A DNA stretch of 64,000 bases, taken from NCBI GenBank assembly GCA_016286665.1, contig JAEETX010000001.1:61080-125079 (forward strand), given 5' to 3'. The notes under the pieces are model-generated. The model saw only the letters and a program-made list of their open reading frames with translations. It was not told where the DNA came from and made no database searches. Both the position numbers and the translations under genes were made by a program. Shown piece after piece: positions 1 through 6,986 of this stretch. The stretch comes from Oscillospiraceae bacterium. GTDB taxonomy: Bacteria > Bacillota > Clostridia > Oscillospirales > Oscillospiraceae. Within the stretch, counting starts at the first letter, position 1; the number at the start of each line of letters is the position of its first letter.

Positions 1-579
1 AGGACCTTCGACATCGCCGTGCTTTTTGTGGATATCCGCGGCTTCACCACCATGAGCGAATCCCTGGACCCCCCCACGGTGGTGAGCATCATCAACCAAT
101 ACCTGACCCTGACCACGGAATGCGTCATGCGCCGTCACGGCACCCTGGACAAATTCGTCGGGGACTGCACCATGGCCTTCTGGAACGCCCCCCTGCCCCA
201 GGAGGACCCGGTTTACCTGGCCTGCTGCGCCGCCATGGACATGGTGGAGGGCTCCAAGGAGCTGGGGCGGCAGCTGCAGGAGCGCTTCGGGCGCACCGTC
301 AGCTTCGGCGTGGGCGTCCACTTCGGACCCGCCGTCGTGGGCAACATCGGCGCGCCCCAGCGCATGGACTACACCGCCATCGGCGACACCGTGAACACGG
401 CTTCCCGGCTGGAATCCAACGCGCCGGGCGGCACGATCTACATCTCCCGCGCCGTGGCCGACGCCCTGGGCGACCGGGCAAGGACCACCTCGTTGGGCGG
501 AAGCGTCAAGCTCAAGGGGAAAGCGGAGGGCTTCGAGGTGCTGACGCTGGACTCCCTGGACATGGAAGAAAGGAAATGA
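1..579 (+). CDS. Adenylate cyclase, class III catalytic domain (5' end outside window)
   Basis: The reading frame is open from base 1, so this is the C-terminal part of a longer protein. It is a class III nucleotidyl cyclase domain that makes cyclic AMP from ATP. The first metal Asp is in VLFVDIRGFTTMSE and the second in FVGDCTMAFW. The transition-state Asn and Arg are in GDTVNTASRLES. The Lys in LDKFVGD and the Asp in AIGDTVN are the pair that selects adenine over guanine in this family. An upstream sensor or membrane domain, such as CHASE2, is common but not visible here. The stop overlaps the next start in ATGA, so the two genes are probably translationally coupled. Confidence 0.9.
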   Translation, partial: RTFDIAVLFVDIRGFTTMSESLDPPTVVSIINQYLTLTTECVMRRHGTLDKFVGDCTMAFWNAPLPQEDPVYLACCAAMDMVEGSKELGRQLQERFGRTVSFGVGVHFGPAVVGNIGAPQRMDYTAIGDTVNTASRLESNAPGGTIYISRAVADALGDRARTTSLGGSVKLKGKAEGFEVLTLDSLDMEERK

Positions 580-2099
580 CCATGAAACGAATCCTTCCGG
601 CTGTACTGCTGATCTGCGCCATCCTGACCTGCGCCGTCTCCGCCGCCTTCGTCTCCCCGGATTTTGAGGGGGGCATGATCTCCGGTATCTGGCTGGACGG
701 CGGCACCCTGTATGCGGCGGACATCCAAAACAAGGTCGTCTGGCGCGTCCGGGACGGGGAGGCCGCGGTCCTTGCCGGCGACCGCAGCTATCGGGATGCC
801 AGCGGCGTCGTCTTCCCCGATTACTTCGACGCCGCCCTGACGGAGGCCCGCTTTGCGGAGCCCTGGGCGATCGTTCCCTTCCTGGAGGGCTGGGCGGTCT
901 CCGACGCCGGTTCCAACACGGTCCGCTATATTGCCGGCGGCAAGGTGATGACGGCGGCCGGCAAGCGGGAAGCCGGCTTCCTGGACGGCTTCTGCACGGA
1001 CGCCCGGCTCTCCCGTCCCACCGGCCTTGCCCGGGATGACGAAGGGGGGCTTTACATCGCCGACACCGGCAACGGCGCGATCCGCCGCCTGGACACGGAG
1101 GGCAATCTCACCACGGTCCGGACCGGCCTTCAGGGCCCCACGGGGCTCTGCTGGCATGACGGCGCGCTCTACATCGCCGAGACCGGGCGCAGCCGCATCC
1201 TCCGCCTGGAGGGGAACAAGCTGGAGGTCCTGGCGGGAGACGGCGGCGAAATGGACGAATACGGGGTCTACGGCTGCGGCTATGCCGACGGGCCCGCGGC
1301 TTCTGCCCTGTTCGAGCACCCCCAGGGCGTCGCCGTCAGCGACGACGGCACGGTCTATATCGCCGACACCGGCAACGGGGCCGTGCGGCGGCTCATGGAT
1401 GGCCGGGTCAGCACCATGGCGGTCACCAGCGAGGACGATCTGCTTCTGGCTTCCCCCCAGGGCATCCTGGTCAGCGGAAACAGCATCCTGGTTTCGGATT
1501 CCCTCACCGGCGCGATCATGGAATTCGATACCCGCATCCACCGGTTCAGCGACGTTTCCGAGAAGGTATGGTATGCGCCCTCCGTGCGGGAGGCGCTGAT
1601 CCGGGGCATCATCGACGGCGGCAGCGATACCTTCCGCCCCAACGATCCCATGACCCGCATGGATTTCGTGCGGATGCTGGCAAACCTCCAGCTGAGCCTG
1701 AACGGCAGCACCGTGATCAACGGCAGCTTCTCCTTCACGGACGTCGGCGACGAAACGCCCTTTGCCGCCGTCGCCCGCTGGTCCGGCGACTTCGGCATCA
1801 TCACCGGCAAGACCACCGGGGAATTTGCCGGGGACGAGCCCATCCAGCGGCAGCAGATGGTCGCCATCCTCTACCGCTTCATCACCATCAGCGAGATGGA
1901 CAACGTCCCCTCCGGGGACCTCAGCGCCTTCACGGACGGGGACAGGACCTCCCGCTACGCGCGGGACGCCATGGTCTGGGCCGTGAGCCGGGGCATCATC
2001 AACGGCTTCCCCGACGGCAGCCTCGACCCCTTCGGCGGCGCCACCCGCGCCCAGGCGGTAAAGATGATCGTCTATTTCATGGACATGTATGGATTCTGA
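576..2099 (+). CDS. Secreted NHL-repeat protein with three C-terminal SLH domains
   Basis: A protein of about 507 aa starting at an ATG that overlaps the cyclase stop; a second in-frame ATG lies two codons on. It has a signal peptide (KRILPAVLLICAILTCAVSA). Residues about 30-320 form an NHL-type beta-propeller with repeated 'G..YIADTGNGA.RRL' units. From about residue 324 come three S-layer homology modules, starting FSDVSEKVWYAPS, FTDVGDETPFAAV and FTDGDRTSRYARD. SLH domains bind secondary cell-wall polymer, so the propeller is probably displayed on the surface. Coupling to a cyclase gene is unusual, and the functional link is unknown. Confidence 0.88.
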   Translation: MTMKRILPAVLLICAILTCAVSAAFVSPDFEGGMISGIWLDGGTLYAADIQNKVVWRVRDGEAAVLAGDRSYRDASGVVFPDYFDAALTEARFAEPWAIVPFLEGWAVSDAGSNTVRYIAGGKVMTAAGKREAGFLDGFCTDARLSRPTGLARDDEGGLYIADTGNGAIRRLDTEGNLTTVRTGLQGPTGLCWHDGALYIAETGRSRILRLEGNKLEVLAGDGGEMDEYGVYGCGYADGPAASALFEHPQGVAVSDDGTVYIADTGNGAVRRLMDGRVSTMAVTSEDDLLLASPQGILVSGNSILVSDSLTGAIMEFDTRIHRFSDVSEKVWYAPSVREALIRGIIDGGSDTFRPNDPMTRMDFVRMLANLQLSLNGSTVINGSFSFTDVGDETPFAAVARWSGDFGIITGKTTGEFAGDEPIQRQQMVAILYRFITISEMDNVPSGDLSAFTDGDRTSRYARDAMVWAVSRGIINGFPDGSLDPFGGATRAQAVKMIVYFMDMYGF

Positions 2100-2114
2100 A
2101 CTGCACACACAAAA

Positions 2115-2143
2115 CGCCGCCTGCCCGGTTGGGGCAGGCGGCG
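2115..2143. terminator. Strong GC hairpin after the NHL/SLH gene, copy 1
   Basis: Twelve-base-pair stem CGCCGCCTGCCC/GGGCAGGCGGCG just after the stop at 2099. An exact 29-base copy recurs at 2298-2326. This copy is followed by more hairpins and not by a T-run, so termination here is less certain. Confidence 0.6.
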
Positions 2144-2280
2144 CTCAAGCTGTCGACACTTTGTCGACAGCTTGAGCGCAAAATCAGAAATGCATTCTGA
2201 TTTTGCAAGGATATTACGTGAGGGGGGATTCCCGTCCCCCCTCACGGTTCCCCCATGCATGTCGAACCTCTGCCGAAAGG
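2144..2280. repeat. Three-hairpin interspersed element, copy A
   Basis: Three perfect or near-perfect hairpins in a row: CTCAAGCTGTCGACA and its complement (2144-2176), GCAAAATCAGAA and its complement (2178-2206), and GTGAGGGGGG/CCCCCCTCAC (2218-2245). The tail is CCCCATGCATGTCGAA. The part from about 2175 onward aligns with a diverged copy at 21554-21646, sharing GGGGGATTCCCGTCC and CCCCATG. It has no coding potential and looks like a small non-autonomous repeat or structured RNA. Confidence 0.6.
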
Positions 2281-2297
2281 TTTGTCTACAGTCTGAA

Positions 2298-2330
2298 CGC
2301 CGCCTGCCCGGTTGGGGCAGGCGGCGCTTT
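2298..2330. terminator. GC hairpin terminator, copy 2
   Basis: Exact second copy of the 12-bp stem hairpin at 2115-2143, here followed by CTTTT. It stops plus-strand transcription just before the convergent cupin gene ends at 2341. Copies 1 and 2 flank the hairpin element as direct repeats. Confidence 0.65.
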
Positions 2331-2340
2331 TATGCTTCGA

Positions 2341-3450
2341 TCACTTCTTCGGCAGGTCCCTGCCGTCGTAGATGTACTGGCCGTCGCGGTAAACGATCTT
2401 GCCGTAGCTTCCGTTGGGATAGAAGGGCTCAAAGTTGATGGGCGCGCCCAGGCGCTTGATGACCACCGGGCCGTGCCAGAGGCCGGCGGGGACGCGGACC
2501 ACCGTGGGCTCGGTGATGGTGTAGGTCTCCAAATGCTCGGGATCGGGCCCCAGGGAGATCTCGATCTCGGCGTCGAATTCAAAGAACTTGGAGATATCCG
2601 CGCCGGTGAAGAACAGGTATTCCTCCACCGCATGGTGCATGTGGACTTCGCCGATGGTGCATTCCTTCTGCACGATGTTGTAGAGATACCACAGGCGGCT
2701 CTCCTCCATCTCCTCCTGACCGCGGAATCCGCCCCGGGGGCTCAGGAACCGGCTGTCGGTGTGCACGTCGGGCTTGTAGGGATAGACATACTTGTCGTAT
2801 TTGCCGGTGCGGGGCTTTTTCGCCATCTCATAGTAGGGGGCCAGCAGGTTCTGCTGGGGGGCGGGCGCATCCTTCTTCTCCTCCGGCTTCTTCTCGTCAA
2901 AGTCCTTCATGGCCTTGGAGAAGCATTTGCCGCAGTAGATGCACTCCTTGGAGCGGTCCATGACGCAGCGGCGGATGCCCGCGCCGTCATAGGTGAATTC
3001 TTCCCTGCCCTGCTCGTTGACACGCCGGTTGATCTTGGACCAGTCGCCGTCCAGGTAGACCGCGGAGAAGACGATGGGCTTTTCCGGGTTGATCCTGCGG
3101 AAGTTCACGGGACAGTGATACAGCTTCGGCGGGACGCGGATGATGGTGGGCTGGGTGATGGTGAACATTTCCATGTTCTCCGCATCCTCTCCCAGCCAGA
3201 CGTCGATCTCCGCGTCGAACTCGAAGAAGTTGGTCATGTCGGCATTGGTGAACACCAGGTATTCGTCGGCGCAGTGGTGGGTGTGGGGCACCTCCATGGG
3301 CAGGGGCTTGTTGACGGCGGTCCAGTCCATATAGACGTGGGCCTTCTCCATCATGGTGGTGCCGCGGAAGAAGCCCCGGGGCGCCACGAAGCCATACCAG
3401 GAATGATGCTCCTGCGGGATCGTGAAGATCAGGTCGTCATATTTTCCCAT
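2341..3450 (-). CDS. Tandem double-cupin protein with a Cys-rich linker
   Basis: A 369-aa soluble protein made of two homologous halves, about residues 1-145 and 215-365. Each has a cupin-like metal site: PHTHHCADEYLVF in the first and VHMHHAVEEYLFF in the second. Later histidines lie in LYHCPV and LWHGPV. Both halves also share FFEFDAEI and SPRG/APRG FFRG-like segments. The linker carries four cysteines (RRC, KEC, IYCGKC) spaced like a partial iron-sulfur or zinc site. No signal peptide. I do not know the function. It has its own promoter, but it lies beside a ferredoxin and a URO-D methyltransferase on the same strand, suggesting a shared redox or methyl-transfer role. Confidence 0.8.
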   Translation of the reverse strand: MGKYDDLIFTIPQEHHSWYGFVAPRGFFRGTTMMEKAHVYMDWTAVNKPLPMEVPHTHHCADEYLVFTNADMTNFFEFDAEIDVWLGEDAENMEMFTITQPTIIRVPPKLYHCPVNFRRINPEKPIVFSAVYLDGDWSKINRRVNEQGREEFTYDGAGIRRCVMDRSKECIYCGKCFSKAMKDFDEKKPEEKKDAPAPQQNLLAPYYEMAKKPRTGKYDKYVYPYKPDVHTDSRFLSPRGGFRGQEEMEESRLWYLYNIVQKECTIGEVHMHHAVEEYLFFTGADISKFFEFDAEIEISLGPDPEHLETYTITEPTVVRVPAGLWHGPVVIKRLGAPINFEPFYPNGSYGKIVYRDGQYIYDGRDLPKK

Positions 3451-3488
3451 GCTCGATTCTCCTTTTCTTTTTTAATCTTCCTGGCGCC

Positions 3489-3517
3489 AGTATAGCAGAC
3501 CGGCGGGGGAAATACAA
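3489..3517 (-). promoter_or_regulatory. Sigma-A type promoter for the double-cupin gene
   Basis: Read on the minus strand: TTGTAT, 17-base spacer, TATACT, about 40 bases upstream of the ATG at 3450. Confidence 0.6.
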
Positions 3518-3519
3518 TG

Positions 3520-3556
3520 AAAAAACACCCGGAATCGGCAATGGGATCCCGGGTGA
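3520..3556 (-). terminator. Terminator after the ferredoxin gene
   Basis: On the minus strand CACCCGG pairs with CCGGGTG and is followed by TTTTTT. It lies just past the ferredoxin stop and separates that transcript from the cupin gene. Confidence 0.65.
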
Positions 3557-3572
3557 ACGAAGGAAAAGCGCG

Positions 3573-3782
3573 TCAAGCCTCGTGAACCGCCTCCACGTGG
3601 AGCGCGCCCGTGGGGCATGCCCGCAGGCAGCTGTTGCAGCGGATGCACTTTCGGATATTATAGCTCAGGACGCCGTGCTCGTGGTCCAGGGTCAGAGCGC
3701 CGCGGACGCACATGGCGATGCAGCCGAAGCAGTGCCGGCAGTGCTCCGGATTCCAGGCAAGGACTTCACGCTGTCGGCTCAT
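3573..3782 (-). CDS. 2[4Fe-4S] ferredoxin
   Basis: A protein of about 69 aa with two complete cluster-binding motifs, CRHCFGCIAMC and CIRCNSCLRACP, each CxxCxxCxxxC(P). Bacterial ferredoxins of this kind carry low-potential electrons in the cytoplasm. The ATG at 3782 has AGAGGAT about 10 bases upstream. The longer GTG start at 3803 has no visible ribosome site. It lies only about 30 bases downstream of the LRR gene and may be cotranscribed with it. Confidence 0.88.
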   Translation of the reverse strand: MSRQREVLAWNPEHCRHCFGCIAMCVRGALTLDHEHGVLSYNIRKCIRCNSCLRACPTGALHVEAVHEA

Positions 3783-3815
3783 GGGCTCGATCCTCTCTTT
3801 CACCAGTACAAACGA

Positions 3816-4898
3816 TCATTGGGTGCGCCTCGTTTTTTTCGGCAGAAGGTCCGTGTTTTCCGTCCAGGCCGCCAGCCGGCGGACGCTCCAGGCTTCGGCG
3901 TCCAGCGCGGTCCAGCCCTCCCCTTCCGCGGGATAGAAGATGCTCACGCCGTCCGGAAAGGGGTTGAAGCCCATGCTCTCCGGGGCGCCAGCGTGGAAAT
4001 AGACCCGGCGCAGGGCGGTGCAGTTCAGAAAAGCCAGGCTTCCGATGCTTTCCAGTGTCCCCGGTATCTCCACGCGCTGCAGGCTGGCGTTCCCCGCAAA
4101 GGCGCGGATGGCAATATCCTTCACCTCCGCCGGGAGGCGGTAGCTGCTGCCGCTCTTTTTCATGGGATAGCAGATCAGCGTCTGCAGGCTGCCGGTGAAC
4201 AGCACGCCGTCCCTGGCCGTGTAGTACCAGTTGCCCCAGGCCACCTCCACGCTGCGGAGGGAATAGCAGTCCGTCAGAGCGGTGGGGTCGAAGCTGCGGA
4301 CGGTCTCCGGGATGCTGATCTCCTTCAGCGTACAGTAGGAAAAGGCGCAGACGCTCACCTTCTCCGTGCCGTAGGGGATCTCATAGCGTTCCGCCGGACG
4401 GGCGGGCGGGTAGCAGATGAGCGACGTTCCCCCGAACAGGACGCCGTCGTCATCCCGATAGCCGGGGTTCGCGTCGTCCACGCGGATGGCATAGAGGCTG
4501 AGGCAGCTGTAGAAGACGTCCTCCCCGATGTCGTTGACCTCCGCGGGGATCAGCACCTCCGGCAGGCTGCGGCAGCCGTAGAAGGCCATGCCGCCCAGGC
4601 TGCTCAGGGTGCCCGGCAGGGAGACCTCCCGCAGCTCCGTCAGATAAAAAAAGCAGCAGTAGCTGAGGCCCGTGACCCCCTCCTCCACGACGGCGGAGCG
4701 GATGCTCTGCCGCAGGGGATACCAGGGCGCGGAGCCCATGTCATACCAATACATCTCCCCGTGACCGGAGATCGTCAGCACGCCGTCGGACACCGTCCAG
4801 CTCAGGTTGTCGCCGCAGATGCCCGTTTCCTCCGCGGCGCCGGCCGGCAGGAGCGGAAGGGTCAGCAGGCACACTAGGATGCACAGAAATCGTTTCAT
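3816..4898 (-). CDS. Secreted BspA-like leucine-rich-repeat surface protein
   Basis: A protein of about 360 aa. The signal peptide begins MKRFLCILVCLLTLPLLPAG, which sets the start at 4898; the longer ORF start at 4955 runs into the preceding terminator. The mature part begins with a TGICGDNLSWTV module typical of BspA proteins. At least seven LRR_5 repeats follow, with 'I.IP..V..I...AF.C..L' patterns. These TpLRR proteins often act as adhesins in gut bacteria. There is no clear wall-anchoring motif at the C-terminus. Confidence 0.85.
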   Translation of the reverse strand: MKRFLCILVCLLTLPLLPAGAAEETGICGDNLSWTVSDGVLTISGHGEMYWYDMGSAPWYPLRQSIRSAVVEEGVTGLSYCCFFYLTELREVSLPGTLSSLGGMAFYGCRSLPEVLIPAEVNDIGEDVFYSCLSLYAIRVDDANPGYRDDDGVLFGGTSLICYPPARPAERYEIPYGTEKVSVCAFSYCTLKEISIPETVRSFDPTALTDCYSLRSVEVAWGNWYYTARDGVLFTGSLQTLICYPMKKSGSSYRLPAEVKDIAIRAFAGNASLQRVEIPGTLESIGSLAFLNCTALRRVYFHAGAPESMGFNPFPDGVSIFYPAEGEGWTALDAEAWSVRRLAAWTENTDLLPKKTRRTQ

Positions 4899-4911
4899 GC
4901 TTCTCTCGGGA

Positions 4912-4943
4912 AAGGGCGCCCGCAGACCGCTGCGGACGCCCCT
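4912..4943 (-). terminator. Hairpin between the URO-D and LRR genes
   Basis: Minus-strand stem GGGGCGTCCGCAG pairs imperfectly with CTGCGGGCGCCC just after the URO-D stop at 4961, followed by TTTCCC. A moderate intrinsic terminator. Confidence 0.55.
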
Positions 4944-4960
4944 TGCCCATTCCAATCGTC

Positions 4961-6046
4961 TTATTTGCTCAGAGCGATGCGGCTGTATTTGTAGATCGCC
5001 TTGGTGAAGCGGGGGTCGGCGAAGAAGGTGCCCACCAGGAAGGGCTTTTCCGCGAAGTCCGGCGCGTATTTATCCACGAACTTCTTCGCTTCGGCGTCCA
5101 CCACCTCGTCGGCGGCGTCCCTGGGAACGGCGGGCGGCGTGATGGAGAACATGATCTTGTCCCCGTATTTCTCCCGCAGCATCTCCACGTCGTTCATGGA
5201 CTGGGGCTGCCACATATCCACGCCCGCATAGACCATGGCGGGGACCAGAAGCTCGTTCTTTCCGCAGGAATGCTGCTGGAACCAAAGCCCCTTCTCATGG
5301 CAGTAGTCCACGATCTGCTTGAGGTAGGGCGCCACCATCTCCATGCACACGTCCAGGGAGAAGAAGGGGGCGCGCTGGGAGCCCCAGTCGTCGTGGAAAA
5401 GGACGCCGTCCAGCTGGAATATCTCAAGATAATGGTCGATCAGGGATTTGTACATATCCACGAGCTTGCTGAACAGCGCGTGGACCGCGTCCTGCTGTTC
5501 CTCGTCGATGAGGGCCATGGCCGCCCCCTCGAAATCCATAAAGCTGATGAGCCGTTCAAAAATGCCGTTCTGGAAGGTGACGTAGAAGCTGCGGGTGGTT
5601 TCGTTCATGCAGGAATTGAGGCGCCTGCACTCGTCCCAGTCCAGGGCGTCGATATCCGGGAACTTGATGACCTCCGGCCAGTCGTTGGCGTCCAGCAGGG
5701 TGGGGTTGCCGGGCTGCACCATGCTGCCGCCCGCCGTGGGCACGAAGATCCACTTGATCCCGAACAGATCCTTGCCGCCCTTCTCCTCCTCCTTGTAGGG
5801 CGGGCCCATGTCCATGACCTCGGCCCGGGCCACATGGTCGATGTTGGTGCGTGATTCGATGTTCAGAAAATCTGCGGAGGAGGGGAACCAACAGGGCTTC
5901 TCCCGCTTGACGCAGAGGGCCACATTCTCCCTGGGAGTGATGGGGGTGTTGTATTTGGGGGTTTTGAAGGTGAATCTGCCGCCGAAGGACGTGGTGCTGA
6001 TATGCTCGCCGATGACCTTCAGCTCATCGTCGGAATAAGGGACCAT
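4961..6046 (-). CDS. Uroporphyrinogen decarboxylase-like (MtaA/CmuA family) methyltransferase
   Basis: A 361-aa URO-D superfamily protein. The ATG at 6046 is set by a perfect AGGAGGT nine bases upstream; the track's ORF to 6565 is an over-extension. The motif QQHSCGKNE matches the His-x-Cys zinc-ligand region of MtaA/CmuA-type methyltransferases rather than true HemE. These move methyl groups between corrinoid proteins and a thiol or folate acceptor, often in O-demethylation. No corrinoid protein lies in the window, so the substrate is unknown. Nearby on the same strand are a ferredoxin and a double-cupin protein. Confidence 0.82.
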   Translation of the reverse strand: MVPYSDDELKVIGEHISTTSFGGRFTFKTPKYNTPITPRENVALCVKREKPCWFPSSADFLNIESRTNIDHVARAEVMDMGPPYKEEEKGGKDLFGIKWIFVPTAGGSMVQPGNPTLLDANDWPEVIKFPDIDALDWDECRRLNSCMNETTRSFYVTFQNGIFERLISFMDFEGAAMALIDEEQQDAVHALFSKLVDMYKSLIDHYLEIFQLDGVLFHDDWGSQRAPFFSLDVCMEMVAPYLKQIVDYCHEKGLWFQQHSCGKNELLVPAMVYAGVDMWQPQSMNDVEMLREKYGDKIMFSITPPAVPRDAADEVVDAEAKKFVDKYAPDFAEKPFLVGTFFADPRFTKAIYKYSRIALSK

Positions 6047-6077
6047 TGTGCTACCTCCTGTTTGATTCATTTTATTT

Positions 6078-6106
6078 ATCATACTATATCCCCTGTCCCT
6101 TTTCAA
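6078..6106 (-). promoter_or_regulatory. Promoter for the URO-D gene
   Basis: Minus strand: TTGAAA, 17-base spacer, TATGAT, about 30 bases upstream of the ATG at 6046. Confidence 0.65.
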
Positions 6107-6137
6107 CCGGTTTTTTGCCCCGGGGAGGCCGCAGCGC

Positions 6138-6166
6138 TTGCCTCCGGGCGGCAAAGCGTATATAAT
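6138..6166 (+). promoter_or_regulatory. Promoter for the acyl-ACP thioesterase gene
   Basis: TTGCCT, 17-base spacer, TATAAT, about 28 bases upstream of the ATG at 6195. It is divergent from the URO-D promoter. Confidence 0.65.
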
Positions 6167-6194
6167 ACCTCCATCCTTGCGGGAGGTATCGTAC

Positions 6195-6935
6195 ATGACA
6201 GACGAAAAGCAAATGGAATATCGCGCGCTGGTGGATTCCAGCATGCTGAACAGCCGGCGGGACATCCAGATTTCCGGTCTCCTCCGCATCATCGAGACGA
6301 CGCTGGAGGAGCATCTGCTGGACATCGGCATGGACAATCCCCGGCTCGTCCGGGAGGAAAACGTCAGCTGGGCGTTCCTGTCCCTCACCGCCGAGGTCTT
6401 CGGTCCCATCGAGCCCGGCGAGGTGCTCACGGGGCGCACCTGGTTTTCCGGCCGCAGAGGGCCCCTGTTCCGCCGCGAGCTGGAATACCGCCACATGGGC
6501 GGTGAGCGGGCGGCGGCCATGTCCTGCTTTTCCGGGCTCATCGACCTGGGGGCCAGGAAAATCATCCGGGACCGGGCCTATCTGGAGAAATACACCCTGC
6601 CGGCGGGCGAAGCGCTGATCGAAGCGGAAAGCCGCATGTCCCCCCGGCTCGAGGAATACCGGGAAGCGGACAGGCGAAAGGTCTACCCCAGCTGGCTGGA
6701 CGGACTGGGCCACGTGAACAACGCCCGCTACGGGGACATGATCTTCGACACCCTCAGCGCCGCGGGCATCCGGGAAGGGCTGCTGCGGCGGCTGGAGCTT
6801 TACTTCGTCGGCGAGCTCCACGACGGAGAAGAGGTGTCTCTCATGCTGCGCAGCGCGCCGGACTGCCATTCCGTCCTGGGTCTCCACGGCGAGACCGGCG
6901 AGCCGGCTTTCTGCTCCAGGGTTTTCTTTGCGTAA
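6195..6935 (+). CDS. Acyl-ACP thioesterase, double hotdog fold
   Basis: A 246-aa protein of the bacterial FatA/FatB-like thioesterase family, which frees fatty acids from acyl carrier protein. The second hotdog carries GHVNNARYGDM, matching the family's conserved N-x-H-V-N-N-x-Y catalytic region. The first hotdog includes SWAFLSLTAEVF and LTGRTWFSGRRGPLF. The start at 6195 has GGGAGG about eight bases upstream and lies just after the promoter, so the upstream ORF extension is not used. Confidence 0.85.
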   Translation: MTDEKQMEYRALVDSSMLNSRRDIQISGLLRIIETTLEEHLLDIGMDNPRLVREENVSWAFLSLTAEVFGPIEPGEVLTGRTWFSGRRGPLFRRELEYRHMGGERAAAMSCFSGLIDLGARKIIRDRAYLEKYTLPAGEALIEAESRMSPRLEEYREADRRKVYPSWLDGLGHVNNARYGDMIFDTLSAAGIREGLLRRLELYFVGELHDGEEVSLMLRSAPDCHSVLGLHGETGEPAFCSRVFFA

Positions 6936-6946
6936 GGAAAATGCAT

Positions 6947-6985
6947 CACCCCGGCGGTCCCGCGGGACTGCCGGGGTGTTTTTTT
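6947..6985. terminator. Bidirectional terminator between thioesterase and aminopeptidase genes
   Basis: Stem CACCCCGGCGGTCC / GGGACTGCCGGGGTG followed by TTTTTTTAT on the plus strand. It lies between two convergent genes. Confidence 0.8.
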
Positions 6986-6986
6986 A

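Noticed and set aside
438-2108. 556-aa minus-strand ORF opposite the cyclase and NHL genes
   Set aside because: It is a shadow of the high-GC coding strand: Gly/Ala/Asp-rich with no domains, while the plus strand encodes clear cyclase, NHL and SLH motifs.
4961-6565. Longer 534-aa form of the URO-D protein
   Set aside because: The extra N-terminal 173 residues cross two promoters and the divergent thioesterase gene. A perfect AGGAGGT marks the start at 6046.
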